A stretch of DNA of 64,000 nt. It comes from Polyangium jinanense (GTDB taxonomy: Bacteria > Myxococcota > Polyangia > Polyangiales > Polyangiaceae). Where the stretch lies: NCBI RefSeq assembly GCF_028435365.1, contig NZ_JAGTJJ010000031.1, positions 62,001 to 126,000 on the forward strand, in the 5' to 3' direction. Positions 54,063 through 63,413 of the stretch are shown here, piece by piece. The stretch's first letter is position 1, and each line of letters starts with the position of its first letter. The notes beneath the pieces were generated by a model. The model was not told the origin of the DNA, made no database searches, and saw only the letters and a list, made by a program, of their open reading frames with translations. The position numbers and the translations under genes were made by a program.

Positions 54063-54104
54063 GGGGCTTCGGATCGCCTTCGGCGCCCTGCGCCCCGAAC
54101 CCCG
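54063..54104 (+). repeat. 42-bp dispersed repeat, copy B, in the ftsQ-ftsA spacer
   Basis: Begins GGGGCTTCGGATCGCCTTCG and ends GCCCCGAACCCCG. It lies exactly 904 bases after copy A in the same orientation and within the only long gap (54043-54187) of the murC-ftsA stretch. The outer GGGGC/GCCCC can pair. Confidence 0.8.
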
Positions 54105-54187
54105 TCGTTCTCGAAATTTGGCCAGCCTCCGCTCGCCATGTCAGCGTCGCCCTGCTTCGCGAGGCGCACGGCCTCCGTATCGGGTGG

Positions 54188-55513
54188 ATGCGAATGAAGA
54201 GCAGGATGGAGCAGAGCGAGATTGTCGTCGGTCTCGACATCGGGACGACGAAGGTGTCTGCCGTCGTCGGCGAGGTCGACGCCGATGGGATCACCATCCT
54301 CGGCGTGGGCAACGTCCCGTGCCGCGGGCTGCGCAAAGGCATCGTGGCGAACATCGACTGGACGGTCCGGTCGATCGCCGAGGCCATCGAGGCGGCGCAG
54401 ACGATGGCCGGCGTCGAGATTCGCACGGTGTATGCAGGCGTCGCCGGCAACCACATCCGCGGCCAGTCTTCGGACGGCGTGGTCGCGGTGGGCGGCGGCG
54501 AGGTGACCGACGTCGACGTGGGCCGCGTCCTCGAAGGCGCGCGTGCCATTCCGATCGACGCCGATCGGCAGATCCTGCATGCCTTGCCGCGCGAGTTCAC
54601 GGTCGACAACCAGGACGGTATTCGTGATCCCGTGGGAATGAGCGGCGTTCGCCTCGGCGTGAAGGTGAACCTCATCACGGCCGCCACGTCCTGCGTGCAA
54701 AACGTGGTCCGTTGCGCCGAGCGCTGCGGATTGACCGTGGCCGATGTGGTCCTCGAGCCGCTCGCGAGCGCGGAAGCGGTTCTCTCCGAGGACGAAAAAG
54801 AGATCGGCGTCGCCGTGATCGATATCGGCGGCGGTACGACGGATTTGCTGATTTACGTGGACGGCGGAATCGCGCATGCGAGCGTGATCCCTGCCGGCGG
54901 GAATAACGTGACGGCGGATCTCGCGGCGGGCCTGCGTACGCCGATGGCCGAGGCGGAGCGGTTGAAGCGCAATTTCGGCTGCGCGCTCGGTCGTATGGTG
55001 GCGGACGACGAGGAGGTCGAGGTTCCGGGCGTCGGCGGCCATCCGCCGCGCAAAGTTCCGCGCCGGGTGCTTTCGGACATCATCGAGCCGCGGATCGAGG
55101 AGATTTTTGCGGTGATCCGCAAACGCATCGAGGACGCGGGCCTGCTCGATCAGCTCGCGGCGGGCGCGGTTCTCACGGGCGGCGCGGTGCTCATGGAAGG
55201 CATGAGCGAATTCGCCGAGGAGATCCTGGGTATGCCGGTTCGTCTCGGCGTACCGGTCGGGATGCGTGGAATCACGCAGCTCGTCGCGGGCCCGCAATAT
55301 GCTACCGGCGTGGGTCTGCTCCACTACGGAGCGAACCAGCTTCGCGAGGCGCGCGAGCCGCGCGTCGTCGTGGAGTCGCAGCCGCCGCCGCGCCAGACGG
55401 CGCCGCGCGTGACGGCGCCTTCGAGGCCCGATCGAAGTCAGCTCATCGAGGAGCCCGTCGCCGAAAAACGTCAAGGCGGCCGGTTCTGGAATTGGTTGCG
55501 CGCAGCTTTCTGA
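54188..55513 (+). CDS. ftsA: Cell division protein FtsA
   Basis: Actin-like protein that anchors FtsZ to the membrane. About 441 residues from ATG 54188 (ATG 54194 and 54206 also possible). ATPase boxes VVGLDIGTTKVSAVVGE, VIDIGGGTTDLLIY, TGGAVLMEGM, and the FtsA 1C domain (HALPREFTVDNQDGI). The C-terminus ends GGRFWNWLRAAF, a good amphipathic membrane-targeting helix. Codons upstream to 54047 are open but cover the repeat and are not assigned. Confidence 0.93.
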   Translation: MRMKSRMEQSEIVVGLDIGTTKVSAVVGEVDADGITILGVGNVPCRGLRKGIVANIDWTVRSIAEAIEAAQTMAGVEIRTVYAGVAGNHIRGQSSDGVVAVGGGEVTDVDVGRVLEGARAIPIDADRQILHALPREFTVDNQDGIRDPVGMSGVRLGVKVNLITAATSCVQNVVRCAERCGLTVADVVLEPLASAEAVLSEDEKEIGVAVIDIGGGTTDLLIYVDGGIAHASVIPAGGNNVTADLAAGLRTPMAEAERLKRNFGCALGRMVADDEEVEVPGVGGHPPRKVPRRVLSDIIEPRIEEIFAVIRKRIEDAGLLDQLAAGAVLTGGAVLMEGMSEFAEEILGMPVRLGVPVGMRGITQLVAGPQYATGVGLLHYGANQLREAREPRVVVESQPPPRQTAPRVTAPSRPDRSQLIEEPVAEKRQGGRFWNWLRAAF

Positions 55514-55678
55514 GCTGACGCACGAGGGTAAATTTCGTAAAACGAAGTCGAGATACGGAAAGCGTTACAGATTGATAGGCGGTTTCATGGGGGAGAGGCA
55601 CCCCACGAAGTCGCCCTTGGGAGCAGGCGAGGCTCCCTTGGCCCCGAGCGGCCGGAAAGAAATCCCGGGAGGCGTTTC
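55514..55678 (+). promoter_or_regulatory. 165-bp ftsA-ftsZ spacer
   Basis: Contains TTCGTAAAACGAA (a small palindrome near 55533), a hairpin GGGAGC/GCTCCC (55619-55637) and the ftsZ SD GGGAGG shortly before ATG. The length and AT-rich start of the spacer suggest an own promoter for ftsZ; no clear -35/-10 pair was identified. Confidence 0.45.
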
Positions 55679-57004
<1,326 letters not shown>

Positions 57005-57032
57005 TGGTGGGGGGCTCCGGTCGGCCCTGAGC

Positions 57033-57057
57033 CGATTCTCCGCGACGCGGAGAATCG
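57033..57057 (+). terminator. 12-bp hairpin after ftsZ
   Basis: CGATTCTCCGCG (57033-57044) and CGCGGAGAATCG (57046-57057) are perfectly complementary about A57045. It lies 29 bases after the ftsZ stop and before the minus-strand integrase stop, so it separates the core cluster from the acquired region. Confidence 0.65.
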
Positions 57058-57077
57058 TCGGGCCTTCCTCTGCCCCA

Positions 57078-57099
57078 GGAATCGGACACTAAGGATTCC
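57078..57099. other. Candidate attachment site next to the integrase
   Basis: GGAATC (57078-57083) and GATTCC (57094-57099) flank GGACACTAAG. The core GGACACTAA recurs at 59551-59559, just beyond the integrase/excisionase/HTH unit. Inverted arms around a short core beside an integrase gene are what an att site looks like, but the assignment is inference. Confidence 0.35.
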
Positions 57100-57105
57100 G
57101 CGAAG

Positions 57106-58434
57106 TTACCTCCCGCTCGCACGTTTCCCGGAACGTTTCAGTAGGGAAGCAGGCAGCGGGGGGAACACCTCGCCCACGTTCCGCCCCATGAGCTGGGCCT
57201 CGTCGAAGTAGACGTCCGTGGTCTCCTGCTTCTGGTGCCCGAGGATCCGGCGAAGCTCGATCGCCCCGTAGCGTCCCGACCGTGCCGCCCACGTCGCGCC
57301 CGTAGCCCGTAGCCCGTGCATGGTCAAGGGCACGTGCGTGCGACTCCGCTCGCGTAGCTCTGCGCGCGTGAGGCCCGCGCGGTCGAGGTAGCCGCAGAAC
57401 TTGTCTGCCACCTTGTAGACGTTCACGGGACACAAGAGCCCGCTCCCGCCTGCTTCCTCGATCATCGCGGCGAGCAGCGGAATCACGTTTGTTTCGAGCC
57501 CAAACGATCTTGCGCGCCCGTTCTTGGGAGTCTTCTCCCGCTTGCGCGGACGATCGAACGATCGCCGGATCGTGATCGTCTCGTGAGCGAGATCGATGTC
57601 CTCGCATCGGAGCCGCCCGAGCTCCCCGAGGCGACACATGAGGAACACCGCGAGCGCGACGAGCCGGCGAGCGTTCAGCGGGATCGCCTCGCACGAGACG
57701 AAGCGCAAGAACTCATCGGGGTAGAAGCACGCTCGCGTTTGTTTCTTCGGCGTCGGCGGACCCTTCACGCCAAGCGCGGGATTGTCCGGCCGAACGTAGA
57801 GATCCGGATCGCCATCCTCATCCGATGCAGCGGCGAGCATCGCGCGGAAGTAGGAGAAGTAGCGCGTGGCAGTGTTGGCCGAGATCCGATCGGCCGCTGC
57901 CTCGTTCCGGAAGTACGCCGCGACGCGCTTGACGTCATCACGCGTCAACGCTGCGATCGGCTTCTCCCCGATCGTCGTCGTCCCATCGTCGGTCTTGACG
58001 GGGAACACGTGGCACTTGAGGCCCGACGTGTAGCAAGCGATCGAGCCGTGCCCTTGCTTGTCTCGCCACGCAAGCCAGCGCTCCCCGTAGCTCGCGACCG
58101 TTTCGAGCAACGATCCCGCCGCGCTCGCCGCGGTGGGGTTCGCCGTCGCTCCGCGGAGCAGAGCGTCACGGGGGACCAGCTCGATCGGCACCCAATCGGG
58201 CAAGCGTCCTTCCTCCGCCAGGCGAGCCAGCGCGAGGTCTGGACGGTCCGTGTAGAGCTTGGCCAGCTTGTCGAGATCGGCTTCGGTGGGGGGCCGACCG
58301 TTGACCCCCTTCCGGACTGTGATGCCGGGCAGACGGCGATCCTTCACGCCCGGCACGGCCGACTGTGGAAGGGTGACGTAGACCAGGAAGTGATCGCCCG
58401 ATCGCTTCCACGTGCCCTTGCGCGCTCGTCCCAT
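57106..58434 (-). CDS. Tyrosine-type site-specific recombinase (integrase)
   Basis: 442 residues. N-terminal arm/core-binding region to about 220, catalytic domain after. Catalytic residues visible: R268 (MCRLGELGRLRCEDI), H373-x-x-R376 (HGLRATGATWA), H400 (ILGHQKQETTD) and nucleophile Y409 (DVYFDEAQ). All are present, so the enzyme should be active. The gene ends 101 bases from ftsZ and points toward it, the usual placement of an integrase near its attachment site. It is the last gene of a minus-strand unit with an excisionase-like gene. Confidence 0.92.
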   Translation of the reverse strand: MGRARKGTWKRSGDHFLVYVTLPQSAVPGVKDRRLPGITVRKGVNGRPPTEADLDKLAKLYTDRPDLALARLAEEGRLPDWVPIELVPRDALLRGATANPTAASAAGSLLETVASYGERWLAWRDKQGHGSIACYTSGLKCHVFPVKTDDGTTTIGEKPIAALTRDDVKRVAAYFRNEAAADRISANTATRYFSYFRAMLAAASDEDGDPDLYVRPDNPALGVKGPPTPKKQTRACFYPDEFLRFVSCEAIPLNARRLVALAVFLMCRLGELGRLRCEDIDLAHETITIRRSFDRPRKREKTPKNGRARSFGLETNVIPLLAAMIEEAGGSGLLCPVNVYKVADKFCGYLDRAGLTRAELRERSRTHVPLTMHGLRATGATWAARSGRYGAIELRRILGHQKQETTDVYFDEAQLMGRNVGEVFPPLPASLLKRSGKRASGR

Positions 58435-58638
58435 GGATCACGCTCCGATCCAGGGCGCCCGGGGCGCGCAGAAGTTGGACGCCAAATAGACGGATGCTAC
58501 CCTATTCATAGGTCAAACCTCGCTTTGCTCGGGGTTTGGCTTAGGGCTCCCGTGCATGTCTCCATCATGCATGGGGGCCCGCCTTGTCATACCCCCTACC
58601 AGAGGAACGCCCCCACGTCAAGGAAGAGGCCGGGTGCC
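58435..58638 (-). other. 204-bp gap between excisionase-like and integrase genes
   Basis: Holds two hairpins: CAAACC/GGTTTG with extra CG pairs (58514-58538) and CCCGTGCATG with CATGCATGGG (58549-58575, one G-T wobble). These could lower integrase expression relative to the upstream genes. No small gene is supported. Confidence 0.5.
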
Positions 58639-59040
58639 TCATCGGCGCGCCTTTCCTGCGGGCTTTGCTCGTCGCGGCGGAGGGTTATCGTTCGTCGCTC
58701 GGTTCGCCTCGTGCAATGCGAGCGCGTCTCCATATCCGTCGGAGGTATGCGCCTCGCGCGCCGAGCGGTGCGGGGCAATCGTCGCGCGAGATTCGATCCA
58801 CGCGTCCACCTCGTCTTTGCGAGCCAGCACCTTGCGCCCGATCTTTGTCGCCTTGAACGCTCCTTCCCGCGCGAGGCGCAGAAATGCCGTCCGGCCCATG
58901 GGCGCGGTTTTCGCGTCGTAGAAGCCGCCGCCATTCCCGCCGGGGTTCGCCTCGATGGCCTCGCGCATGATGCTTCCGGCATAGCGGAGCAACGTGGCGA
59001 GCGCCGCGATCACCTCGGGGGGCAATTCATGGGTAGCCAC
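58639..59040 (-). CDS. Excisionase-like helix-turn-helix protein
   Basis: 133 residues. The central part, MGRTAFLRLAREGAFKATKI then GRKVLARKDEVDAWIES (about 48-84), is a MerR/excisionase-type winged HTH, as in prophage AlpA/Xis proteins. The N-terminal 45 residues are helical, the C-terminus polar and basic. Together with the integrase it probably sets excision direction. Its start is five bases after the stop of the next upstream gene, so they are one transcript. Confidence 0.75.
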   Translation of the reverse strand: MATHELPPEVIAALATLLRYAGSIMREAIEANPGGNGGGFYDAKTAPMGRTAFLRLAREGAFKATKIGRKVLARKDEVDAWIESRATIAPHRSAREAHTSDGYGDALALHEANRATNDNPPPRRAKPAGKARR

Positions 59041-59045
59041 GTCCC

Positions 59046-59483
59046 CTACCTCGATTGACTCCGGAGGAGCCGCAAAGCATCCGCTAGCTCTCGCTCCACG
59101 GTACGGAGCCGCTCCTCCATGTCGTCCTGACGCTGCATGATCGCCGCGGTAAAGGGCGTGAGTTCAAGCAGGCCCTCCATTCGCACAAGGCAACCCGTGC
59201 GCCCCTTCTGGGGAATGAGGATCGCTGCGCCCGTGGCACGCTCCGCAGCGCGGATACGCCGCATGACGCGCCGCCGCCAAGAGGTATCGTGCGTCGGGAT
59301 TCCAAGGACAAGCGCGGCGGCATCCAACCGCATTACGCCCTTTGGCTTCGCCCGGGTTCGCCGTCCCCGGTGGTCCCCGGGCGTGTCGTCGGCGTCGTCG
59401 GGCGCGGAAGGGTGGCGAGGCATCAACCCAAAGCGAGCCTCGACCGTGACGCCCCAATTCGATTGCAGGGACCGCGGAGCCAT
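59046..59483 (-). CDS. Uncharacterised mobile-element protein with C-terminal coiled coil
   Basis: 145 residues from ATG 59483 (GTG 59540 or ATG 59423 also possible). A polar N-terminus, then MRLDAAALVLGIPTHDTSWRR, which could be an HTH, a QKGRTGCLVRMEGLL strand region and a C-terminal heptad-like helix (MQRQDDMEERLRTVERELADALRLL). No family recognised. It is first in the unit with the excisionase-like and integrase genes and sits beside the twin dyads, so it may be the regulator that binds them. Confidence 0.55.
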   Translation of the reverse strand: MAPRSLQSNWGVTVEARFGLMPRHPSAPDDADDTPGDHRGRRTRAKPKGVMRLDAAALVLGIPTHDTSWRRRVMRRIRAAERATGAAILIPQKGRTGCLVRMEGLLELTPFTAAIMQRQDDMEERLRTVERELADALRLLRSQSR

Positions 59484-59546
59484 GCGCCCATCGTCCCGAA
59501 CGGCCGGGCATCGCGGCAAGGGAAAACAGGGCAGAAACACGGCACA

Positions 59547-59569
59547 GATAGGACACTAAATGTCCTATC
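59547..59569. promoter_or_regulatory. Operator-like dyad 1
   Basis: GATAGGACA (59547-59555) and TGTCCTATC (59561-59569), perfect 9-bp arms with a 5-nt spacer. Same arms and spacer as dyad 2. It lies upstream of the minus-strand HTH-excisionase-integrase unit. Confidence 0.75.
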
Positions 59570-59600
59570 CGAGCTTCGCTGCACGATTCCAGTGAGGCGA

Positions 59601-59625
59601 CGATAGGACATCAATTGTCCTATCG
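59601..59625. promoter_or_regulatory. Operator-like dyad 2
   Basis: CGATAGGACA (59601-59610) and TGTCCTATCG (59616-59625), 10-bp arms, 5-nt spacer. Its centre is 55 bp from that of dyad 1. An outer pair GCACGAT (59581-59587) and ATCGTGC (59622-59628) extends the symmetry. Confidence 0.75.
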
Positions 59626-59671
59626 TGCTCATCTGTTGGCAGACCTCAGCGAAATCAAGCGCTTACGCGCG

Positions 59672-60856
59672 TCACTCCCCAAATATGTACGATTCTCGAC
59701 AACAAATGGTCACGGCGTTCTCGTCATCCTCGACCGCCTCACCGATGGGCTCCCCCCCGCCGGCCTCGCATGTGCCCTTGATGTAGGCGTGATCCGTGAT
59801 GGCCTTTGCCCCAACGGCGCGGCCAAGAGGAATGAGCGGGTTGCAGTCACCCATGACCGAGTAAATGGGCTGTTCCAGAAATTGCGATGAACAGGCCGCA
59901 TCATCGAATAGGCGCAGCGTCGCAGCGCAGTATCCACCTTGCGGCACGCCGCACGTGCATGCCGTGCATTCGCGCGATTCCTTGGGCTGAAACGGGTACA
60001 TGGTCCGGGGAAGCTCCCAATTGTAGGGCTTGGGGCACTTCGTATGCTTCCCTTTCTGCCAGATACATTGACGGTAGGGGTAGAGCACCTTGGGGACGCA
60101 GAGCTGATCCCCCGAGCCACAGAGCGACGTATCGAGGCTCGACCGACAGGCGAGCGCGCCCGTCTCCCATTGCGTGATCCTCGACCCGCCCGCCTTGATG
60201 ATGGGCGACGGCTTGACGTCGCACTTCTCGTTTACCGGTGGGGGAAGCGCCGAGAACGAGATCGACTGCGCGCACGGGATGCCGCTCCCCGGGGGACACT
60301 GCACCCCAGCGGGTAGCGCGTTCGCGTCCGTGCAGGTCCCATCCCACCCCCCCGCGCCGTCAAAAGGGAGCGACGGCGCCCCCACCGCGCCGCACATGCC
60401 AGCCCCGATCGTGATCTCCCCCGGGACGCCGCTGCATTGCCCCGTCGCTTCTTGGCATTCGCAGGGGTCGCACTGCATGGGGGGAGCCGTGAGGCCGGCG
60501 TAAAGCTTGAACTGCTCGCCCCCAACGAAGGGGCACCCCTTCGGCATGTCTTGGGCCGGGCCGATCCAGACGGCCCACGGTACCGGGCTCCAGAAACCTG
60601 CCGGGGTCGCGGAATCGTTGGGGATCTCGACGCATTCGCCGCCTTGCGCCTCGCAGGCAGCTTGTGGATCGGCGTCCGGGCCGGCGTCGACGTCTGGACC
60701 GGCATCCGGGCACGCTTCGGTAGGGAATAGGGGATCGGGGATACATTCCCCGAAAACGTTCTCTGTTACGGAGCACCCCTCGACAAGACCGCCCATAACC
60801 ACCGCAATAGCCAATGGGACAGAGGCAACTAAAAATAGATTCGCTTTGCGCTTCAC
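59672..60856 (-). CDS. Cys-rich putative lipoprotein
   Basis: 394 residues from an N-terminus MKRKANLFLVASVPLAIAVV with lipobox VEGC (Cys28). The mature protein is rich in Cys, Pro and Gly (CDPCECQEATGQC, ECTACTCGVPQGGYC, VTICCRES), with over 25 Cys, so extensive disulfides outside the cytoplasm are expected. No family recognised beyond a general resemblance to myxobacterial surface lipoproteins. It is third in a minus-strand row with an ECF-like sigma factor and an outer-membrane-like protein, 14 bases after the latter. Codon use is less GC3-biased than in the dcw genes. Confidence 0.75.
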   Translation of the reverse strand: MKRKANLFLVASVPLAIAVVMGGLVEGCSVTENVFGECIPDPLFPTEACPDAGPDVDAGPDADPQAACEAQGGECVEIPNDSATPAGFWSPVPWAVWIGPAQDMPKGCPFVGGEQFKLYAGLTAPPMQCDPCECQEATGQCSGVPGEITIGAGMCGAVGAPSLPFDGAGGWDGTCTDANALPAGVQCPPGSGIPCAQSISFSALPPPVNEKCDVKPSPIIKAGGSRITQWETGALACRSSLDTSLCGSGDQLCVPKVLYPYRQCIWQKGKHTKCPKPYNWELPRTMYPFQPKESRECTACTCGVPQGGYCAATLRLFDDAACSSQFLEQPIYSVMGDCNPLIPLGRAVGAKAITDHAYIKGTCEAGGGEPIGEAVEDDENAVTICCRESYIFGE

Positions 60857-60870
60857 AGCACTTCCCTATG

Positions 60871-62187
60871 CTACAGGTTCCACACAGCCGAAACAGTCCC
60901 CGCCAGCATCACCGCCGGTTGCTCTACAAGCACCTTTTGACCGACGATGATGCGAGTAGCCTTCGATAGCGCCAGCCCGTCGACCGCTACCCGCAAGGCC
61001 AGCGGCCCCACAAGAGGGATGTCGATTCCTGCGAGTCCGCCAAAGCCTGGACGAAATAGGACTTGTGATGCTTCGCGGAATGGGTCGCGCTGAAAATCAA
61101 TCTTCATGAAACCAATATGCCCGGCAGCGCATACCCACGCCCACCGCCAATGGCCGCATAGTCCAGCTAATGCCCCAGCGGTCATTGCATGAATCGGCTC
61201 GCCACCTATGTTTGCTGTCGACCAAGCGCTACGCATCTGGGCATCAACCGAGAAGTAGCTGTGTAGTCGAATGCGTCCGGAGAGCACCGCGCCCACGGCC
61301 GGAGCCCACGACGCCACCCCCAGCACCATGACCGGCCCAGCGCCGATCGATCCTCTCACCCCTGACTTCTTCCCATCCCCCGGAGGATCGTCGTACGCAT
61401 ACGGATCCTCCTGCTTAGGCAAGGGCTTCCCGTCCACGACCGCTACCGCCCCAGCAATGCCTAGACTGGGATCCCCCAGCGACTCTAGGCGTACCTCGGG
61501 GAGACCGGGGGGCCTGGGGATCCCCGCTGGCTCCGGTAGGGGCTTGGGCGCGGGGATGGGCTCGATCGAAGGCTCGGGAGGTAGCGGCGTCAAGGTGACC
61601 GGGACGTCCATGCTCCCGCCCTTGCACGCCGTGAACACCGCGCGCCCATCCCGATAGCCGGTCAGGGTCGCGCGGATTTCATGCTCGCCAGGAGGCAGGA
61701 AGACAAAAAATGCGTTCATCCGCGCTCGATTCCACGGCTTCCCGTCGATCGTCGTCGTCTCCGGTGCGTGGCTCACCTGCACGTCGACCATGCACACCGC
61801 ATCGCGCGCGATGCCATATGCGCCGTTAAACTTCTCTCGCTCTGCGGGGGTAGCGCTCCAATCACGATTGACGGCAGTGTGGAGCAAATCGGCCGCTTGC
61901 GCGTATCGCCCCAGCTTCACGAGCAACACCCCGAGACGACCGGCAATGAGGGGATCGGAGCGGATCGCAAGAGCCTCCGAATAGGCGATCACGGCTTCGC
62001 CGATCTTCCCCGCGGCCCTCGCATTATCGCCGCGTGACGCATACTCGGCGAAGCGTATCTCGTCCGCGGCAATGGCGATCTTCGCAGGATCCCCGCCCTG
62101 CGCCGTACTCGCGTCGTCGGCCCACGCGGGTACGGCGAGCCCCAGACCAGCCGCGAGAACAACCAGCGCCAGACGTCCCGACAACAT
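60871..62187 (-). CDS. TPR/PEGA-like protein with probable outer-membrane beta-barrel
   Basis: 438 residues from ATG 62187. Cleavable signal peptide ending VPAWA-DD (about 1-23), TPR-like helices (about 30-110), a PEGA-like beta segment (TTTIDGKPWNRARMNAFFVF then LPPGEHEIRATLTGY, about 125-165), a Pro-rich hinge, and a C-terminal region (about 270-438) of alternating hydrophobic strands ending in AVWNL, typical of an outer-membrane barrel of about eight strands. No named family. Long upstream open codons to 62472 lack a credible start. It lies between the sigma gene (67-bp gap) and the lipoprotein gene. Confidence 0.72.
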   Translation of the reverse strand: MLSGRLALVVLAAGLGLAVPAWADDASTAQGGDPAKIAIAADEIRFAEYASRGDNARAAGKIGEAVIAYSEALAIRSDPLIAGRLGVLLVKLGRYAQAADLLHTAVNRDWSATPAEREKFNGAYGIARDAVCMVDVQVSHAPETTTIDGKPWNRARMNAFFVFLPPGEHEIRATLTGYRDGRAVFTACKGGSMDVPVTLTPLPPEPSIEPIPAPKPLPEPAGIPRPPGLPEVRLESLGDPSLGIAGAVAVVDGKPLPKQEDPYAYDDPPGDGKKSGVRGSIGAGPVMVLGVASWAPAVGAVLSGRIRLHSYFSVDAQMRSAWSTANIGGEPIHAMTAGALAGLCGHWRWAWVCAAGHIGFMKIDFQRDPFREASQVLFRPGFGGLAGIDIPLVGPLALRVAVDGLALSKATRIIVGQKVLVEQPAVMLAGTVSAVWNL

Positions 62188-62196
62188 GGAATGACT

Positions 62197-62236
62197 GTAG
62201 ACAAACCTACGCACGGGGGCAAGTGGGTTTGTAGCT
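62197..62236. promoter_or_regulatory. Dyad in the sigma-to-TPR gene gap
   Basis: ACAAACC (62201-62207) pairs with GGTTTGT (62226-62232), with partial outer GTAG/CTAC symmetry. It is just upstream of the TPR-protein start. A CTACAAAC octamer also lies just upstream of the sigma start (near 63307), so both could be recognised by one factor, perhaps the sigma itself; this is speculative. Confidence 0.4.
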
Positions 62237-62254
62237 ACGAACCCTCGGAACGAT

Positions 62255-63304
62255 TCAGCGCAACAAATCGGCCGGACTTGCGCCGCTTTTCGTATGGGTG
62301 TTTCCTCCGCGGATCGCGTCGATCCGCTCGTCTGCCTCGGGCGGCAGCACGGGATCCGGCGTCGGTGTGAGGCGTGGCTGTAGGCGTTCGAGCGGCTCAC
62401 AGGTCCGCGTGCGTTCGGGCTCGGGGATCCTGCATTCGACGACCGCGTGGCCATGGAAGGCCCGTTCGGCAACCGCGACGACGTAGACGGCCGGCAACCG
62501 GACGAGCTTCGGCGGATCGGGAAAGAGGAGCAGCCAAGCAGCCATTGCCGCGCCGCCCAGGGCGAGCCCAGCCGCTATGGTGCCGATAGGCTCAACAAAC
62601 GGTGAGAGCCAACGAAGGCCGGCGAGCGCGCGATCCCCGGGCGCAGCGTCGGCCGCCCCCGGAAGCTCGGGCGCGCCATGGGCCGCCTCCGGAAGTTCGG
62701 GCGCGTCGCCACCGCGGAACCATCGTTCGAACCACGCGATCGGCAGAATCACCAGCCGCTTTGGCTGCCGGCGAGCTTCCTTTATCGCATCGGCAAGGCG
62801 CTGCGTTGCCTGGTGCAGGTAGACGCGGGAGCGCTCGGGAGGGATCCCCAGCGCTTCGGCGATCTCCTCGTGCGACATGCCTTGATCCCATACCGCAGAA
62901 AACACCGCTTGCATCCGAGGAGGAAGCTTGGGGCGCACGATGGCAATCAATTCGAGCCAGCCCGTCTGGCAGGCGATTTCCTCCGGGGTCGGCTCGTCGG
63001 ACGGGACGCGCAGAATCGAGCGCAATCGTCGCGCGAGCCGCACGATCGGCCGTTGCTTTCGCTGATGGAAGCGGGCGGCCGTCCGGGTTGTGATGACCCA
63101 GAGCCATGGACGCAAGGGGCCGACAGGGGGGTTTGTTCGTCGGCTCTTTTCGGCCTCGAACATCACCTCTTGGGTGATGTCGTCGCGGTCCTCGGGGGAC
63201 GTGATCCAACGCTCGGTCCATTCGAGGACAACGGGCCGGAGCGCCGCCAGCTCGTCGGCGGAAGGAAGGCCGGGGGGTGTCGGAAGACAGGGGGCCAGGT
63301 TCAT
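62255..63304 (-). CDS. ECF-like sigma factor fused to a transmembrane C-terminal domain
   Basis: 349 residues. Region 2 (about 25-85: SPEDRDDITQEVMFEA and LRPWLWVITTRTAARF) and region 4 (about 118-175: RMQAVFSAVWDQGMSHEEIA, then an HTH in EALGIPPERSRVYLHQATQ) form a normal ECF sigma. A further 170 residues follow: a repeated APELPEAAHG/APELPGAAD linker, one TM segment (about 238-260, AAGLALGGAAMAAWLLLF) and an extracytoplasmic Pro-rich tail with two Cys. It may be membrane-tethered and released or signal-controlled. It heads an operon with two envelope proteins. Confidence 0.85.
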   Translation of the reverse strand: MNLAPCLPTPPGLPSADELAALRPVVLEWTERWITSPEDRDDITQEVMFEAEKSRRTNPPVGPLRPWLWVITTRTAARFHQRKQRPIVRLARRLRSILRVPSDEPTPEEIACQTGWLELIAIVRPKLPPRMQAVFSAVWDQGMSHEEIAEALGIPPERSRVYLHQATQRLADAIKEARRQPKRLVILPIAWFERWFRGGDAPELPEAAHGAPELPGAADAAPGDRALAGLRWLSPFVEPIGTIAAGLALGGAAMAAWLLLFPDPPKLVRLPAVYVVAVAERAFHGHAVVECRIPEPERTRTCEPLERLQPRLTPTPDPVLPPEADERIDAIRGGNTHTKSGASPADLLR

Positions 63305-63413
63305 GACCTACAAACGTGGCGGGCGACCCCCACGACGTTACCCCATGCCTTGCGATTTTGGTAGCAGCTCGCCGCATACAGTCGCACCTGCTTGGCCGTT
63401 CAGCTCTGCGCGG

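Noticed and set aside
59615..59890. A 91-codon plus-strand frame starting inside dyad 2
   Set aside because: It begins with TTG inside an operator and overlaps the 3-prime end of the minus-strand lipoprotein gene; no SD and no recognisable sequence.
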